Of a stretch of 38,562 nt of DNA, positions 1 to 8,572 are shown piece by piece. The notes beneath the pieces are model-generated. The model saw only the letters and a program-made list of their open reading frames with translations. It searched no databases and was not told where the DNA came from. Within the stretch, counting starts at the first letter, position 1. Each line of letters starts with the position of its first letter. Both the position numbers and the translations under genes were made by a program. The stretch comes from Candidatus Tenebribacter davisii (GTDB taxonomy: Bacteria > Cloacimonadota > Cloacimonadia > Cloacimonadales > TCS61): assembly GCA_030765535.1 (NCBI GenBank), contig JAVCCH010000098.1:1-38562 (forward strand), given 5' to 3'.

Positions 1-904
1 AAGCTAATATTAATCCTGCTTTGCCGGAATCAAAAAAATTCTTTTCAAAATGCTCAAGCATGTAGGCAATTTCAATTCCCCCATTATTCAATAGTACAGA
101 TGCAAGGTAACCAGCTATTGGTCTACGGGCTGATTCCCCATCACCTTTAAATTCTTTAAGAAGTTTTTTTACTTTAACCCATCTTGTCTTTGTAGGCATA
201 TTCATATTTGAAAGAACCCTACAGATTTCTATAACTTCAGATTCCCCTGTACCTGCTGACTTGAGTGTGTTCATGGCTCTATCAACACTATCCATGTCAA
301 TTACCATATCTAACAGCTTTAATGCTATCCCTGCGGAGCCATCAGATAGCTCAATAATTTTTTCTCGAACCTCTGTAGTAATTGCATCATCTCTTTTTTC
401 TGCCTTTAATACCATTGTCATTAATTTATGCAAATCAGCATCTTTCAATGATTCTAATTCATATGTGTGGCATCTTCTTTTTATTGTTTGTTTTAATGCT
501 TCTGGGTTTGTTGTGCAGAGAATCCAATGCATGTGTAAAGGAGGTTCTTCAAGGGCTTTTAATAATGCCTCTTGAGAATCTTTCCGTACTTGGTGAAATT
601 CATCAAGTAAAGTTACTTTCTTTTTCCCATAAGGAGTAAATTTCATATCCGAAATAAGTTTACGCATTCCATCTAATTTTCTATCATCGGCGGAATTCAA
701 CTCCTTGTAATCAATTTTTTTGCATCCTAATTGTCTTGCAACTATTCTGCCCAGAGTTGTTTTACCGCACCCTCCTGGTCCAGTGAATAAAAAAGCACTT
801 GGGGGATTTTCTCTTTTAAGTAATGTTTTTAAGCTTGTTATAACATCTTTATTTCCAACGAATGTTTTAAGTGATTTTGGGCGATACGATTGCTGCAAAC
901 TCAT
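1..904 (-). CDS. Clamp-loader AAA+ ATPase, DnaX/RFC-small-subunit type (C-terminus outside window)
   Basis: Read from the ATG at 904-902; the frame stays open to base 1, giving about 301 visible residues. Visible motifs are Walker A GPGGCGKTT (residues 42-50), Walker B LLDEFHQ (99-105) and an SRC-like KRRC (142-145), in the order expected of a clamp-loader ATPase. By family knowledge it would open and load the sliding clamp encoded at 6453-7448 for the polymerase at 1840-6444. Its ATG overlaps the stop of the upstream HNH gene (ATGA), and GGGGAAATATT precedes the start. The Walker B is DEFH rather than DEAD/DEVH. It could be the sole loader subunit, as in T4-like systems; no partner is seen here. 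Confidence 0.9.
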   Translation of the reverse strand, partial: MSLQQSYRPKSLKTFVGNKDVITSLKTLLKRENPPSAFLFTGPGGCGKTTLGRIVARQLGCKKIDYKELNSADDRKLDGMRKLISDMKFTPYGKKKVTLLDEFHQVRKDSQEALLKALEEPPLHMHWILCTTNPEALKQTIKRRCHTYELESLKDADLHKLMTMVLKAEKRDDAITTEVREKIIELSDGSAGIALKLLDMVIDMDSVDRAMNTLKSAGTGESEVIEICRVLSNMNMPTKTRWVKVKKLLKEFKGDGESARRPIAGYLASVLLNNGGIEIAYMLEHFEKNFFDSGKAGLILA

Positions 905-1425
905 AATATTTCCCCATGATGCTTTGAATATCCGTATTTTTTTAAAGAGTTTGCTCTTAATTTTGCAGCTTTTAAAATATCTTTTGAATATCCGATAATT
1001 AACATTTTCCCGTCTACTTGATGAATGTAGGCTCTCCATTTACGCATATTTTTACACCAGCCAACGCCAGTGAAACCTGAAGTATTAGATGATATTAAAC
1101 GTCTATTTTTTGAATTTTCAGCATGGGTTTTCAATTCAAGATTATTTAGTCTATTGTTTTTTGTATTCCCATCAAGATGATCTACTTGCTTATCAATATG
1201 TAATCTACCAATAAACATCTTATAAACTATTCTATGGACATAACAATCTTGTTTATAAATACGTACTGTGCAATATTTTGATTTATTATTAATACCAATT
1301 GGAACCCCTAATTTTATAGCTGGGTTTATTTTCTTTTTCCAATATAAATATCCTGTATCGGGAGCATAAGAAAATAAATCAAATAATTTCTTTTTGTTTG
1401 TGTATTGTTTCGCTTGAAGACTCAA
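901..1425 (-). CDS. Free-standing HNH homing-type endonuclease with C-terminal AP2 domain
   Basis: 174 residues. Residues about 62-112 hold an HNH core of the phage HNH_3 kind (YVHRIVYKMF, then VDHLDGNTKNNRLNNLEL). Residues about 113-165 form an AP2-like DNA-binding domain (SGFTGVGWCKNMRKWRAYI, then the IGYSKDILKAAKLRA helix). Such proteins are usually homing endonucleases that cut intron- or gene-lacking alleles of nearby sites. It sits between the ribbon-helix-helix regulator and the clamp loader, with ATGA overlaps on both sides, so it is translationally coupled to both. It looks inserted into a replication operon. The target site cannot be read from this sequence. Confidence 0.85.
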   Translation of the reverse strand: MSLQAKQYTNKKKLFDLFSYAPDTGYLYWKKKINPAIKLGVPIGINNKSKYCTVRIYKQDCYVHRIVYKMFIGRLHIDKQVDHLDGNTKNNRLNNLELKTHAENSKNRRLISSNTSGFTGVGWCKNMRKWRAYIHQVDGKMLIIGYSKDILKAAKLRANSLKKYGYSKHHGEIL

Positions 1426-1685
1426 GAAACACCTCCATCATTCTTTTTATATTCGGGACAAGTCTCAGCTTCTTTTTGTGGTGCTGTACATGTAATTGAA
1501 AATTCATCACAAAACCCTCTGTCTTGATTTTCACAATCATTTGATGGAGCATCTTTTTTTGATTGCCAGTCAAGAAGGATATTACCAATGAATCTTGAGC
1601 GAGAAACCCCAATCTCATCAGCTTCCTTTTGTAGTAAATTTACTAACTGCTCTGGAATGGTTATTGAAATTGTTTTGCTTACCAT
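1422..1685 (-). CDS. Ribbon-helix-helix (CopG/Arc-like) regulator
   Basis: 87 residues. The N-terminal 45 residues (start MVSKTISITIPEQLVNLLQ, then EADEIGVSRSRFIGNILLDW) show the beta-strand/helix/helix pattern of ribbon-helix-helix dimers. The Cys-rich tail (CENQ, GFCDEF, ITCTAP, ETCPEY) has four Cys and could bind metal or be disordered. It is the first gene after a strong promoter that overlaps three GAAATATAA repeats, which suggests autorepression. AGGTGA precedes the ATG. Its stop overlaps the HNH start, so it probably controls expression of the nuclease and perhaps the clamp loader. Confidence 0.75.
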   Translation of the reverse strand: MVSKTISITIPEQLVNLLQKEADEIGVSRSRFIGNILLDWQSKKDAPSNDCENQDRGFCDEFSITCTAPQKEAETCPEYKKNDGGVS

Positions 1686-1708
1686 CGAATCACCTATTTT
1701 TAAATTTG

Positions 1709-1740
1709 TTATATTTCTTATTTATATTTCATTATATTTC
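1709..1740 (-). promoter_or_regulatory. Three direct operator-like repeats (GAAATATAA)
   Basis: GAAATATAA occurs at 1740-1732, 1730-1722 and 1717-1709, at spacings of 10 and 13 bases. The first copy overlaps the -10 box. Roughly helical spacing of short direct repeats is typical of ribbon-helix-helix operators, so the product of 1422-1685 is the likely ligand (inference). Confidence 0.6.
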
Positions 1741-1759
1741 TTATCTCTCACAATGTCAA
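1731..1759 (-). promoter_or_regulatory. Consensus sigma70-type promoter for RHH-HNH-clamp-loader operon
   Basis: On the minus strand TTGACA (1759-1754) and TATAAT (1736-1731) are separated by exactly 17 bases, an exact match to the bacterial housekeeping consensus. The first gene start is 46 bases downstream of the -10 box. Confidence 0.85.
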
Positions 1760-1760
1760 T

Positions 1761-1793
1761 AAAAAGTTATTAATTTCTTCAGAAGAACTTAAT
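1761..1793 (-). terminator. Possible terminator after the polymerase gene
   Basis: On the minus strand a TTAA-TTCTTC / GAAGAA-TTAA inverted repeat at 1793-1770 is followed by a five-T run at 1765-1761. It lies between the polymerase stop and the next promoter. The stem is AT-rich and has one mismatch, so it may be weak. Confidence 0.35.
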
Positions 1794-1839
1794 TGTCAGA
1801 ATTAATATTAGTTTTTATGTCCCATTCTTTAATTACCTC

Positions 1840-4800
1840 CTATAGTTGTTTAATTTGATCCATTGACATTTCTGCCATCTCGGCAAAATTACCTCCATCT
1901 TCTTTTAATTCTGATAACTCAGTTTCAATTTCCATTGGAACAACTAACCATTCAAATCTATTCTGCAAGTCAGAAACTATATTGGAAACACCTTCAACAT
2001 AAAATTCAGTTTCATCTTTGTGAATGTCGGAAAGTACACTATCATGTACCTGGCCAATTAACTTTGTTCTCAGCTTGTTCTTACGAATGAATTTTGCAAT
2101 CTCATTCAAAGTGAATAATAATAAATGGAATGATGAGCCTTGAATTGGGTAGTTGGTGCATTGCTTTCTATCCATGTACCCCTGAAACCTGAAACCGAAA
2201 TAAGTTTCAATGAATCCATATCGCTGATAAAACTCAATAGTATCCTTTTTCCATTGAGTATAATCAGGAAATCTTTCATTCCACATTTTATCTTCTATGT
2301 TTTTACAATGCTCAAGAAAAGACCCCTCTGAAGGCTCATATTTTTCCATTACTCCGAGTTCATAAATTCCTTTACTTTCAAGATGATCTTTTACAGAAAC
2401 CCCATTAGGGAATTCAAGTCCTCCTTCAACAACAATTTCCCATAATTTAGGAGCGCATGAACCAAACCAATCCCCATAGAACTGTGCAAATGTCCAATTA
2501 TTCTTGGTAAAGAATCTTAATTCTTTTATTTTCTTTTTCTGGGCTTTAGAATATTTAGAATTATTTTTATCCATCATATCAAAAGAAGCCATAAATATTT
2601 CTATTGCCAGGTCCCGATGCATATCTCCAAGAGTAATATCATGAATAAATGTTTTATCCATATGATATGAATTTTTTATAATTACCCCTGCTGACACAGC
2701 AAAATTATGCGCTCCTTTCACATTGATATTATAAACATCCTCATGCCCATGAAACTCTATTGAAACAATTTTATGATTATATTCTCTTTTATATTCAGCA
2801 AGTGTCATGTCATGCGCACTTTTTAAATGTGTGTTTGTCACATTTTTAAACATTTTTCCACAAACTTTGCATTCTTGATCTACTTTTTTATTTTTCCAAT
2901 ATTCTTTTTTACTGTCTGAAAGTTTTTTCACTTGGCTTTTGGGCAAAGTTCTACCTGACATACGTATAGATAGTGCTCTTTTTTGTTCATCAGTTTGTTT
3001 ATTTCCCCGTTGTGGGCATGAAACTCCTTTTATTGCTTTACTTATTTTTTCTTTATGTTCCTTAGATAATGGCCTTCTACGCTTGCCTTTATGATGCAAT
3101 GATACATGATCACTAATTGACATTATTTCGAGATTTCTTAAATCATTGTTTAATCTATTTTCATCTTTATGATGCATTACATTTCCTGAATCTTTCCCAA
3201 CTTCTTTTTTAAATACATCAATACCAATTAGAGTATGTTCCCCTATTGATTTTCTATTGTTTAAATTAATATGCCAATAGCCATTCTTTTCTTTTTTATA
3301 GAAGGGCATTAAACTCATGCCAATTTTTAAATTTTGCAATTCAACGTATTTACCTTCTGCCTTACTTCCATGTCGAATCATAAAATTATGTTCTTTCGTT
3401 GCTTTAATACATTTTCCATTATCAAGGGTTACTTTCCATACTTCTTGCTTTTCCCCAGTAATACCACCCTCTGTAACTTGTGCAATTTTTATTCTTTTTT
3501 CTATTAAATCATACCCATAAACAAAAACATTTTCAGTTTTTATTCTTTTAATTATCTGCTTAATTGATTTAGATCCCTCAATAGTTTCAATTTTTGTATC
3601 CCCTGTTACACACGCACTCGTTACAATTTCTGCCCCAGAGAAATCTTGTTCTGCAAGTCTACAATTTTTAGAAGGAACAATACCCTTTCTAATTAATGCT
3701 TTAATAATTGCATCTCTGTTGGGAATATTTTGAAAATTAGGGGCGCTCGAACTGGAACGATAGGAAATCGGAATATGAAGGTCAAAAAAGGGATGGATGA
3801 TTCCGTTTACTTCTTCCCTGATAAACTGCGCAAGATAAGTTCCTTTGCATTTTTCTAATTTCTTTATTTCTATCAGTTTATCAACAAAAGGAAGATTTAA
3901 AGTTTCCAGCGTGGGCTTGTCTGTTTTGTAATTCCCGTTAGCAGTTAATACAGGTGATTTCCCCAACACTTCATAAAAGAGTTTTCCTAAATCAGCATTT
4001 GAAGCAATGTTTATTTCCCTGTTGTATGTTTCCTTGAATTTTCTGGCCTCTCTACCTTCAATCAGTGATTTATTCAGTCCTTTCATTTTTATATTCAGAT
4101 CTTTTTCAGATTGTTCATAATATTCCATATCAATAGGAATTCCATTGTTTTGGATTGTCCCCATAGTATGAAGGCCACGCATGAATAACTTATATGCTTT
4201 AAATCTGTTTTTTAATCTTGGTAGAACCATTGATTGATCTTTGTATCTCATCATTGTGAAAATACAATCTAACCCATTGTATATCAATAACTCCCTGAAT
4301 GGGGCTTTTTCGATTGTATTAAATTCCTCATTCTTTGACTTCAAAAAGGGAGCTATCACATTATCATACGGACGAACACCGTAATTTACGAAGGCTTGAA
4401 ATTTTAGTCCTGTAGAAGCTCGGCGATTATCTAAAATATGTTCAGCCATCATTGTGTCCCAGTGCCACCTTGTTGCCCTTGTTCCGACATGAACTTTTGA
4501 CCAAGAATCTTCAAACTTCCAATTCTGAACTACTTTTTTAATATCATTGTCACGGAGAATTCTTTTCCATAATAATTTAATAGTTTCAAATTCTACATTA
4601 GTCCAGAATGATTTATAATTGAACGGAAATGCATATGCTTTTTCGGTAGATACAGCAATTCCAATAGTTGAAAGTTTATGTCCTTCCCTATATGGCTTCA
4701 GCCCTGTTGTTTCATAATCAAATGCTATTGTAGGCTTTTTATTCAAGATTCGTTTTAAGAGCGATTTAACAGCTTTGAAATCAGTAAGTATAGTGACGTA

Positions 4801-6444
4801 CTGCTCATAGTCATTAAAAGCTTCATACGTTCGTTTCAGACAGTGAGAAACACGTTTCATATCTTTGACAAACGTACATTTTAGATTTTTGTCTTTTTCT
4901 TTATCAACTATGAGTTTTGGATGATACAATGGGACAATGAAACAACCAAACTTTTGATCCGGGATTTCGTATGCTCTCCATCTTGCTACTTCTCTATTTG
5001 AAAAATCTTCCCCGAATAGAGAAGTATTTGCAAGACTACCGAGAGTTATGATTAATTTTGGCTTTAATGTTCTGATTGCTTTTTCTACGTGGGGGTAACA
5101 GCACTTTATTTCTTTATGTGTTGGAATTCTGCCATTAGGTGGTCTGCAATTATGGGATACTATACCACCTGCAATAAACGAGTGGTCTTCCTCAACTTCC
5201 AAACAATATAGATATTCCTGTCTTTTTTGTGTATATATTTCTATATGTTCAATTTTTGTTGTTGTGAATACATATTCCCCTGAGTGATTTTTTAAAATTC
5301 GTTTCAATTCTTCTATTGGATTTTCTGAGGATATAAAAACTATGTCATGCCCATTTTTAATTGCTATTTTAGTTCGTTCATCATATCTTATTTTTTTTGC
5401 TTTTTTACCGTGGTAAAAACTTTTGGGGTTTTCTATTTCTACAAGAAGATTGTGATCTTTGATAAAATAATCAAAATTTAGCACACCTATTGAATACTGA
5501 TGTATAAAATTAATTTCCTCTTTAATTAACCAATTACCAAGAACAAATTCTCCAGATCCAACTATTATTCCTGTATATAAAGAATTTATTCTTTCTCGTG
5601 ACTGTGCATTTTTTTCATAGCAAGAAGTTTTTGATTCTTTTGTTCTTTTATCCTCTGAACAAAATACCCCTTCTTGCACTAATTGTTTCATTTTTTTATT
5701 GGCTTCTTTCGTTATTGTTTTCTTGTCTCTTACTCCATTTTTATATTGTGCCTTCATGAACATTGATGTTGCTTTATTATAACATTTTTGACAGCATGTT
5801 GACATTGTGCCATCATAAACTCTGGGATTTTTATTGTATATTTTTCCACATATTATACAAGTTTCCCCAAGCACAGATATATTATCATTCGTTTTTAAAT
5901 TTATTGCGGAAATCCATTTTTTACCGTTATAAAATTTATGGTCTTGTGTAACAGTGTACGATTTAAATTTTGTTTTTATACGTACAAGTTTCTCTTTATT
6001 CATTCTAATATTTTTGGGAAGATCATGTATTCTTGACAATACTCTTCTGAATCTGCCCTTATGAGTTAAAACTAAATCACCTACACTAACATCTGATATA
6101 TATTTATACCCTTTAGAAGTGTAAACTGATATTTTAGGGTTTATAAAACAACTTACTGCATTCATTTTCCAACAATCTTTATTCAGTGATATTTTGTGTA
6201 CTTTAAGTTCATCACCGAGAAGTTTACCAGGATCACCCATTAATGATGCTCCATAAAGATCTTCTTCCTCACTTGGATAGTCAGATATTATAAGAATGCC
6301 CTTTCTACCTTCCCCCGTAAACTTGATTTTTGGATTCATGCAAGTAGATTGTAACTTACATTTACCACATTCAGGCTCAAGTTGGTACACATCTATGACT
6401 TTAGATGCTGACTTTATAATTTCCCCTTGAGTAAAGAACCCCAT
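1840..6444 (-). CDS. Uracil-DNA glycosylase-DNA polymerase I fusion, with two inteins
   Basis: 1534 residues unspliced, 886 after removal of two inteins (residues 99-432 and 945-1258). N-terminal extein: a family-4/5-like uracil-DNA glycosylase domain with CGKC (26-29), CRPPNGR (433-439), a C449-Y-P motif and LYHPK; the usual GEAPG motif is altered to SDYPSEEE, so activity is uncertain. Next comes a 3'-5' exonuclease with DYE (576-578), QNWKFED and NGLDC. Then a family A polymerase with motif A DFSGAE (934-939), a motif-B-like region RFFTKNNWTFAQFYG, and motif C QVHDS (D1468). Motif C has Ser where cellular Pol I has Glu. AAGGAG lies just before the ATG, and the sliding clamp gene is 8 bases upstream. 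It is the likely replicative polymerase. Confidence 0.92.
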   Translation of the reverse strand: MGFFTQGEIIKSASKVIDVYQLEPECGKCKLQSTCMNPKIKFTGEGRKGILIISDYPSEEEDLYGASLMGDPGKLLGDELKVHKISLNKDCWKMNAVSCFINPKISVYTSKGYKYISDVSVGDLVLTHKGRFRRVLSRIHDLPKNIRMNKEKLVRIKTKFKSYTVTQDHKFYNGKKWISAINLKTNDNISVLGETCIICGKIYNKNPRVYDGTMSTCCQKCYNKATSMFMKAQYKNGVRDKKTITKEANKKMKQLVQEGVFCSEDKRTKESKTSCYEKNAQSRERINSLYTGIIVGSGEFVLGNWLIKEEINFIHQYSIGVLNFDYFIKDHNLLVEIENPKSFYHGKKAKKIRYDERTKIAIKNGHDIVFISSENPIEELKRILKNHSGEYVFTTTKIEHIEIYTQKRQEYLYCLEVEEDHSFIAGGIVSHNCRPPNGRIPTHKEIKCCYPHVEKAIRTLKPKLIITLGSLANTSLFGEDFSNREVARWRAYEIPDQKFGCFIVPLYHPKLIVDKEKDKNLKCTFVKDMKRVSHCLKRTYEAFNDYEQYVTILTDFKAVKSLLKRILNKKPTIAFDYETTGLKPYREGHKLSTIGIAVSTEKAYAFPFNYKSFWTNVEFETIKLLWKRILRDNDIKKVVQNWKFEDSWSKVHVGTRATRWHWDTMMAEHILDNRRASTGLKFQAFVNYGVRPYDNVIAPFLKSKNEEFNTIEKAPFRELLIYNGLDCIFTMMRYKDQSMVLPRLKNRFKAYKLFMRGLHTMGTIQNNGIPIDMEYYEQSEKDLNIKMKGLNKSLIEGREARKFKETYNREINIASNADLGKLFYEVLGKSPVLTANGNYKTDKPTLETLNLPFVDKLIEIKKLEKCKGTYLAQFIREEVNGIIHPFFDLHIPISYRSSSSAPNFQNIPNRDAIIKALIRKGIVPSKNCRLAEQDFSGAEIVTSACVTGDTKIETIEGSKSIKQIIKRIKTENVFVYGYDLIEKRIKIAQVTEGGITGEKQEVWKVTLDNGKCIKATKEHNFMIRHGSKAEGKYVELQNLKIGMSLMPFYKKEKNGYWHINLNNRKSIGEHTLIGIDVFKKEVGKDSGNVMHHKDENRLNNDLRNLEIMSISDHVSLHHKGKRRRPLSKEHKEKISKAIKGVSCPQRGNKQTDEQKRALSIRMSGRTLPKSQVKKLSDSKKEYWKNKKVDQECKVCGKMFKNVTNTHLKSAHDMTLAEYKREYNHKIVSIEFHGHEDVYNINVKGAHNFAVSAGVIIKNSYHMDKTFIHDITLGDMHRDLAIEIFMASFDMMDKNNSKYSKAQKKKIKELRFFTKNNWTFAQFYGDWFGSCAPKLWEIVVEGGLEFPNGVSVKDHLESKGIYELGVMEKYEPSEGSFLEHCKNIEDKMWNERFPDYTQWKKDTIEFYQRYGFIETYFGFRFQGYMDRKQCTNYPIQGSSFHLLLFTLNEIAKFIRKNKLRTKLIGQVHDSVLSDIHKDETEFYVEGVSNIVSDLQNRFEWLVVPMEIETELSELKEDGGNFAEMAEMSMDQIKQL
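2671..3612 (-). mobile_element. Intein 2 in polymerase motif A (HNH nuclease)
   Basis: 314 residues, Cys945 to Asn1258, with junction FSGAEIVTSA|SYHMDK. Block A is CVTGDTKIETIEG, block B is ATKEHNFM, block F/G is VYNINVKGAHNF...GVIIKN, and Ser is the +1 residue. The insert contains an HNH motif (VMHHKDENRLNNDLRNLE), a NUMOD3-like LSKEHKEKISKAIKG, and a C-x2-C...H zinc finger (CKVCGK...HLKSAH). It interrupts the polymerase catalytic motif between Asp934 and the following GDMH, so splicing must occur for the polymerase to work. Confidence 0.92.
5149..6150 (-). mobile_element. Intein 1 in the glycosylase domain of the polymerase (PD-(D/E)xK-like nuclease)
   Basis: 334 residues, Cys99 to Asn432, giving extein junction NAVS|CRPPNGR. 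Block A starts with Cys-Phe; VSVGDLVLTHKGRFRRV follows; block B is VTQDHKFY; the end is SFIAGGIVSHN before Cys+1. The centre has a CIICG...CCQKC zinc-finger-like segment and a stretch with FDYFI, LLVEIENPK and YDERTKIAIKNGHDIVFI. This resembles a PD-(D/E)xK/Vsr-like homing nuclease rather than LAGLIDADG. The splice boundaries are clear; the nuclease class is inferred. Confidence 0.88.
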
Positions 6445-6452
6445 AAAACTCC

Positions 6453-7448
6453 TTATCCATATAATGTTGTGAGTAGTGAAAAGTTTTCTGTTTTTAACTT
6501 TGCTTTATCTTTTCCAAGAATAATTGTAGAGCTGTGTCTCATCATCTCTTTAAGAAATTCAGGATTTATTGTGAATTCAATGTCTTTTCCATCATATTTT
6601 ATTTTTGATCTGTGTGTAACAGTGCCACCGTCTGATTTTATAGATAATAACGTACTGTTATTTGATATTTTAAATTTAATGGCAGGATCGGAATCATCTA
6701 CTAAAACTGATGTTAAATCAATTCCTTCAAGAACTCCTTTGGAAAGCTCTACTTTTTCACCTTCAAATTCAAAGAACTGCAAGAAATCTGGATACTCCCC
6801 AGATACTTTTCTAATTGAAAATATACATCCTTCCTCATTTTTAAAATGTAACCAAGAATTTGAAATTGCGTATTCAGTTGGGTTTGTATTTATCAAACTC
6901 TGTACTTCTGAGGCTTTAATAAACATTTCATCCATGTCTGATTTGAGAATTGAGTGAGAAATTCTGGCATTGTCGGAGGATATGCAATTTTTACCGTTTA
7001 CATAAATACAAGTTAAAGTACCGTCTGAATCTTGTTTTGATGCTGTGTACACACAAACTTTAACACTTTCACTGAAATTTTCTGAAAGTGGTTTCCATTT
7101 TGCTTTTTCTATTAACGTTGATATCTCGTCAATTCTGATTTTGATCTCGGAATCATTTATTGTGGATAGTTTTGCTTTCATAGTTTTGCAAGAAATATTT
7201 AACTTTCCATCTTTCTCCACAAGATCAATATCTTTAGTCGTTATTTTTGAAACCAGATTGTATAAATCTTGGGCTTTTACAAATAATGCAAAATCTGTTT
7301 GTAATTGGTGCTGAATTGATATTTTATCATTATAGGTAATGATGTTTGTTCCAGAAAAATAAAAATATGTCATACTTTCAATTATATTTTTTGCGGCAAT
7401 TCCTGGTTTTACTTTGTTCAATACGCTCAGTAGTTCTTTTGTTTTCAT
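6453..7448 (-). CDS. DNA polymerase sliding clamp, DnaN-like
   Basis: 331 residues, close to the usual ~370 of bacterial beta clamps. It has the even beta-strand/helix texture of the three-domain clamp, beginning MKTKELLSVLNKVKPGIAAK; SIRKVSGEYPDFLQFF matches the clamp region that contains YP. Family role: a dimeric ring tethering the polymerase. The gene is 8 bases upstream of the polymerase ATG and 2 bases after the radical SAM stop, with GGGGTG as SD site. Sequence similarity is distant, so the call rests on texture, length and neighbours. Confidence 0.75.
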   Translation of the reverse strand: MKTKELLSVLNKVKPGIAAKNIIESMTYFYFSGTNIITYNDKISIQHQLQTDFALFVKAQDLYNLVSKITTKDIDLVEKDGKLNISCKTMKAKLSTINDSEIKIRIDEISTLIEKAKWKPLSENFSESVKVCVYTASKQDSDGTLTCIYVNGKNCISSDNARISHSILKSDMDEMFIKASEVQSLINTNPTEYAISNSWLHFKNEEGCIFSIRKVSGEYPDFLQFFEFEGEKVELSKGVLEGIDLTSVLVDDSDPAIKFKISNNSTLLSIKSDGGTVTHRSKIKYDGKDIEFTINPEFLKEMMRHSSTIILGKDKAKLKTENFSLLTTLYG

Positions 7449-7450
7449 CT

Positions 7451-8572
7451 TTACACCCCATTATTTTTATATGTGTCTATATCTTTTTTTTCCAATTTAT
7501 GATTTTTAATTCCATCATCTGACTGGATATAATCCTCAAAAGAAATCTTTGAATTTATACCCCGCATTAACCAATAATGTCTAAATGCACGACCTAATTG
7601 CAATGTCCAATGTTTCCCAACAAAAAGATCCTTGGTACTCAGACTATTTAATGGTCTATAATATTGGGGATATGGGCGAATTTTTAAGTCGCTGCATGTT
7701 CTTGCTCTGTAATACGAATCTTGTGGCTTATCATTAAAATTAAATAAAACATAAGCCATCATATTACTTGGAGGTACTCCAGCATCTATAAGCATTTTAG
7801 CAGCATCTTGAAAAATACCATCTTCCTCAATTCTATCAAACGCTATTCTCATGCCATTTCGTATAAATTTAAGTTCAGCTAATCTTTTTGCTTTTTCTTT
7901 GGTAATATACTTTACATCAAATCCATTTTCAAAAAGCACTTTTTTATTATGCTCAAGAGTAAAATCAATAACTTCATATAAATGTTTAATTGGTGCTGCT
8001 GATAAATTGTTATCAAATATCATTAGATTTGGTTTTGATAGATCAACTACTTTTTTCCAATGTTTATTAATCCATAAACCTTTTTCTATTCTTGGTACCG
8101 GGCAATATTTGCAAAAATTGACGCATCCCCTGGTGGTAAACACGTAAGAAAATGTATCCCATGGATCTTCAATGTTCCACATAATTTCAGGATCAGGAGT
8201 ACATAAGTCCAAACGTTTTGAATACCCCGAAAATAAGTATGTATTTTCAAAATCTTTAAAAGCTTTTGGCATTAATGAAGAAAAGACCCCTCCAAATAGA
8301 ATGGGTGTATTTTGATTGAAAAACCCACGTTGTTTTGGAATTTTTAATACAGGGTCAGAATAATAGGTAAATAAAGTTGTTACACATATTAAATCATATT
8401 TTTTTGGTAATATATGATCTGAAAAATCAACTTCTTTCCCGGCATCCTTCAAATATGTTTTTATTTTAGCAAGTCCAAGTGGAGGATATTTTTTTCTATA
8501 ATTAGGTTCTATGAGTAATACATTTTTTGCAGCATCAAACATTTCAAAAACTTTTTCTTCAGTAATAATCAT
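7451..8572 (-). CDS. Radical SAM enzyme with cobalamin-binding-like N-terminal domain
   Basis: 373 residues from the ATG at 8572, which overlaps the methyltransferase stop (ATGA) and has AGAGGA upstream; a longer in-frame extension exists but lacks a good SD site. The N-terminal NVLLIEPNYRKKYPPLGLAK...YLKDAGKEVDF pattern is that of B12-binding-type radical SAM proteins. The cluster motif is C150-x3-C154-x2-C157 (RGCVNFCKYC). The substrate is unknown. Its position between a cytosine methyltransferase and the sliding clamp suggests base or nucleotide modification linked to replication (inference only). Confidence 0.8.
   Translation of the reverse strand: MIITEEKVFEMFDAAKNVLLIEPNYRKKYPPLGLAKIKTYLKDAGKEVDFSDHILPKKYDLICVTTLFTYYSDPVLKIPKQRGFFNQNTPILFGGVFSSLMPKAFKDFENTYLFSGYSKRLDLCTPDPEIMWNIEDPWDTFSYVFTTRGCVNFCKYCPVPRIEKGLWINKHWKKVVDLSKPNLMIFDNNLSAAPIKHLYEVIDFTLEHNKKVLFENGFDVKYITKEKAKRLAELKFIRNGMRIAFDRIEEDGIFQDAAKMLIDAGVPPSNMMAYVLFNFNDKPQDSYYRARTCSDLKIRPYPQYYRPLNSLSTKDLFVGKHWTLQLGRAFRHYWLMRGINSKISFEDYIQSDDGIKNHKLEKKDIDTYKNNGV

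Noticed and set aside
1379-1618. 79-codon minus-strand frame overlapping the RHH and HNH genes
   Set aside because: No SD site, and it covers two genes with clear domains and ATGA coupling.
1800-1839. Five-codon frame after AGGAGG just behind the polymerase stop
   Set aside because: Too short to support; probably chance or a degenerate remnant.
261-7314. Many plus-strand open frames (60-176 codons) across the replication genes
   Set aside because: They lie opposite well-supported minus-strand genes, lack SD sites and domain signals, and reflect the AT-rich complement.
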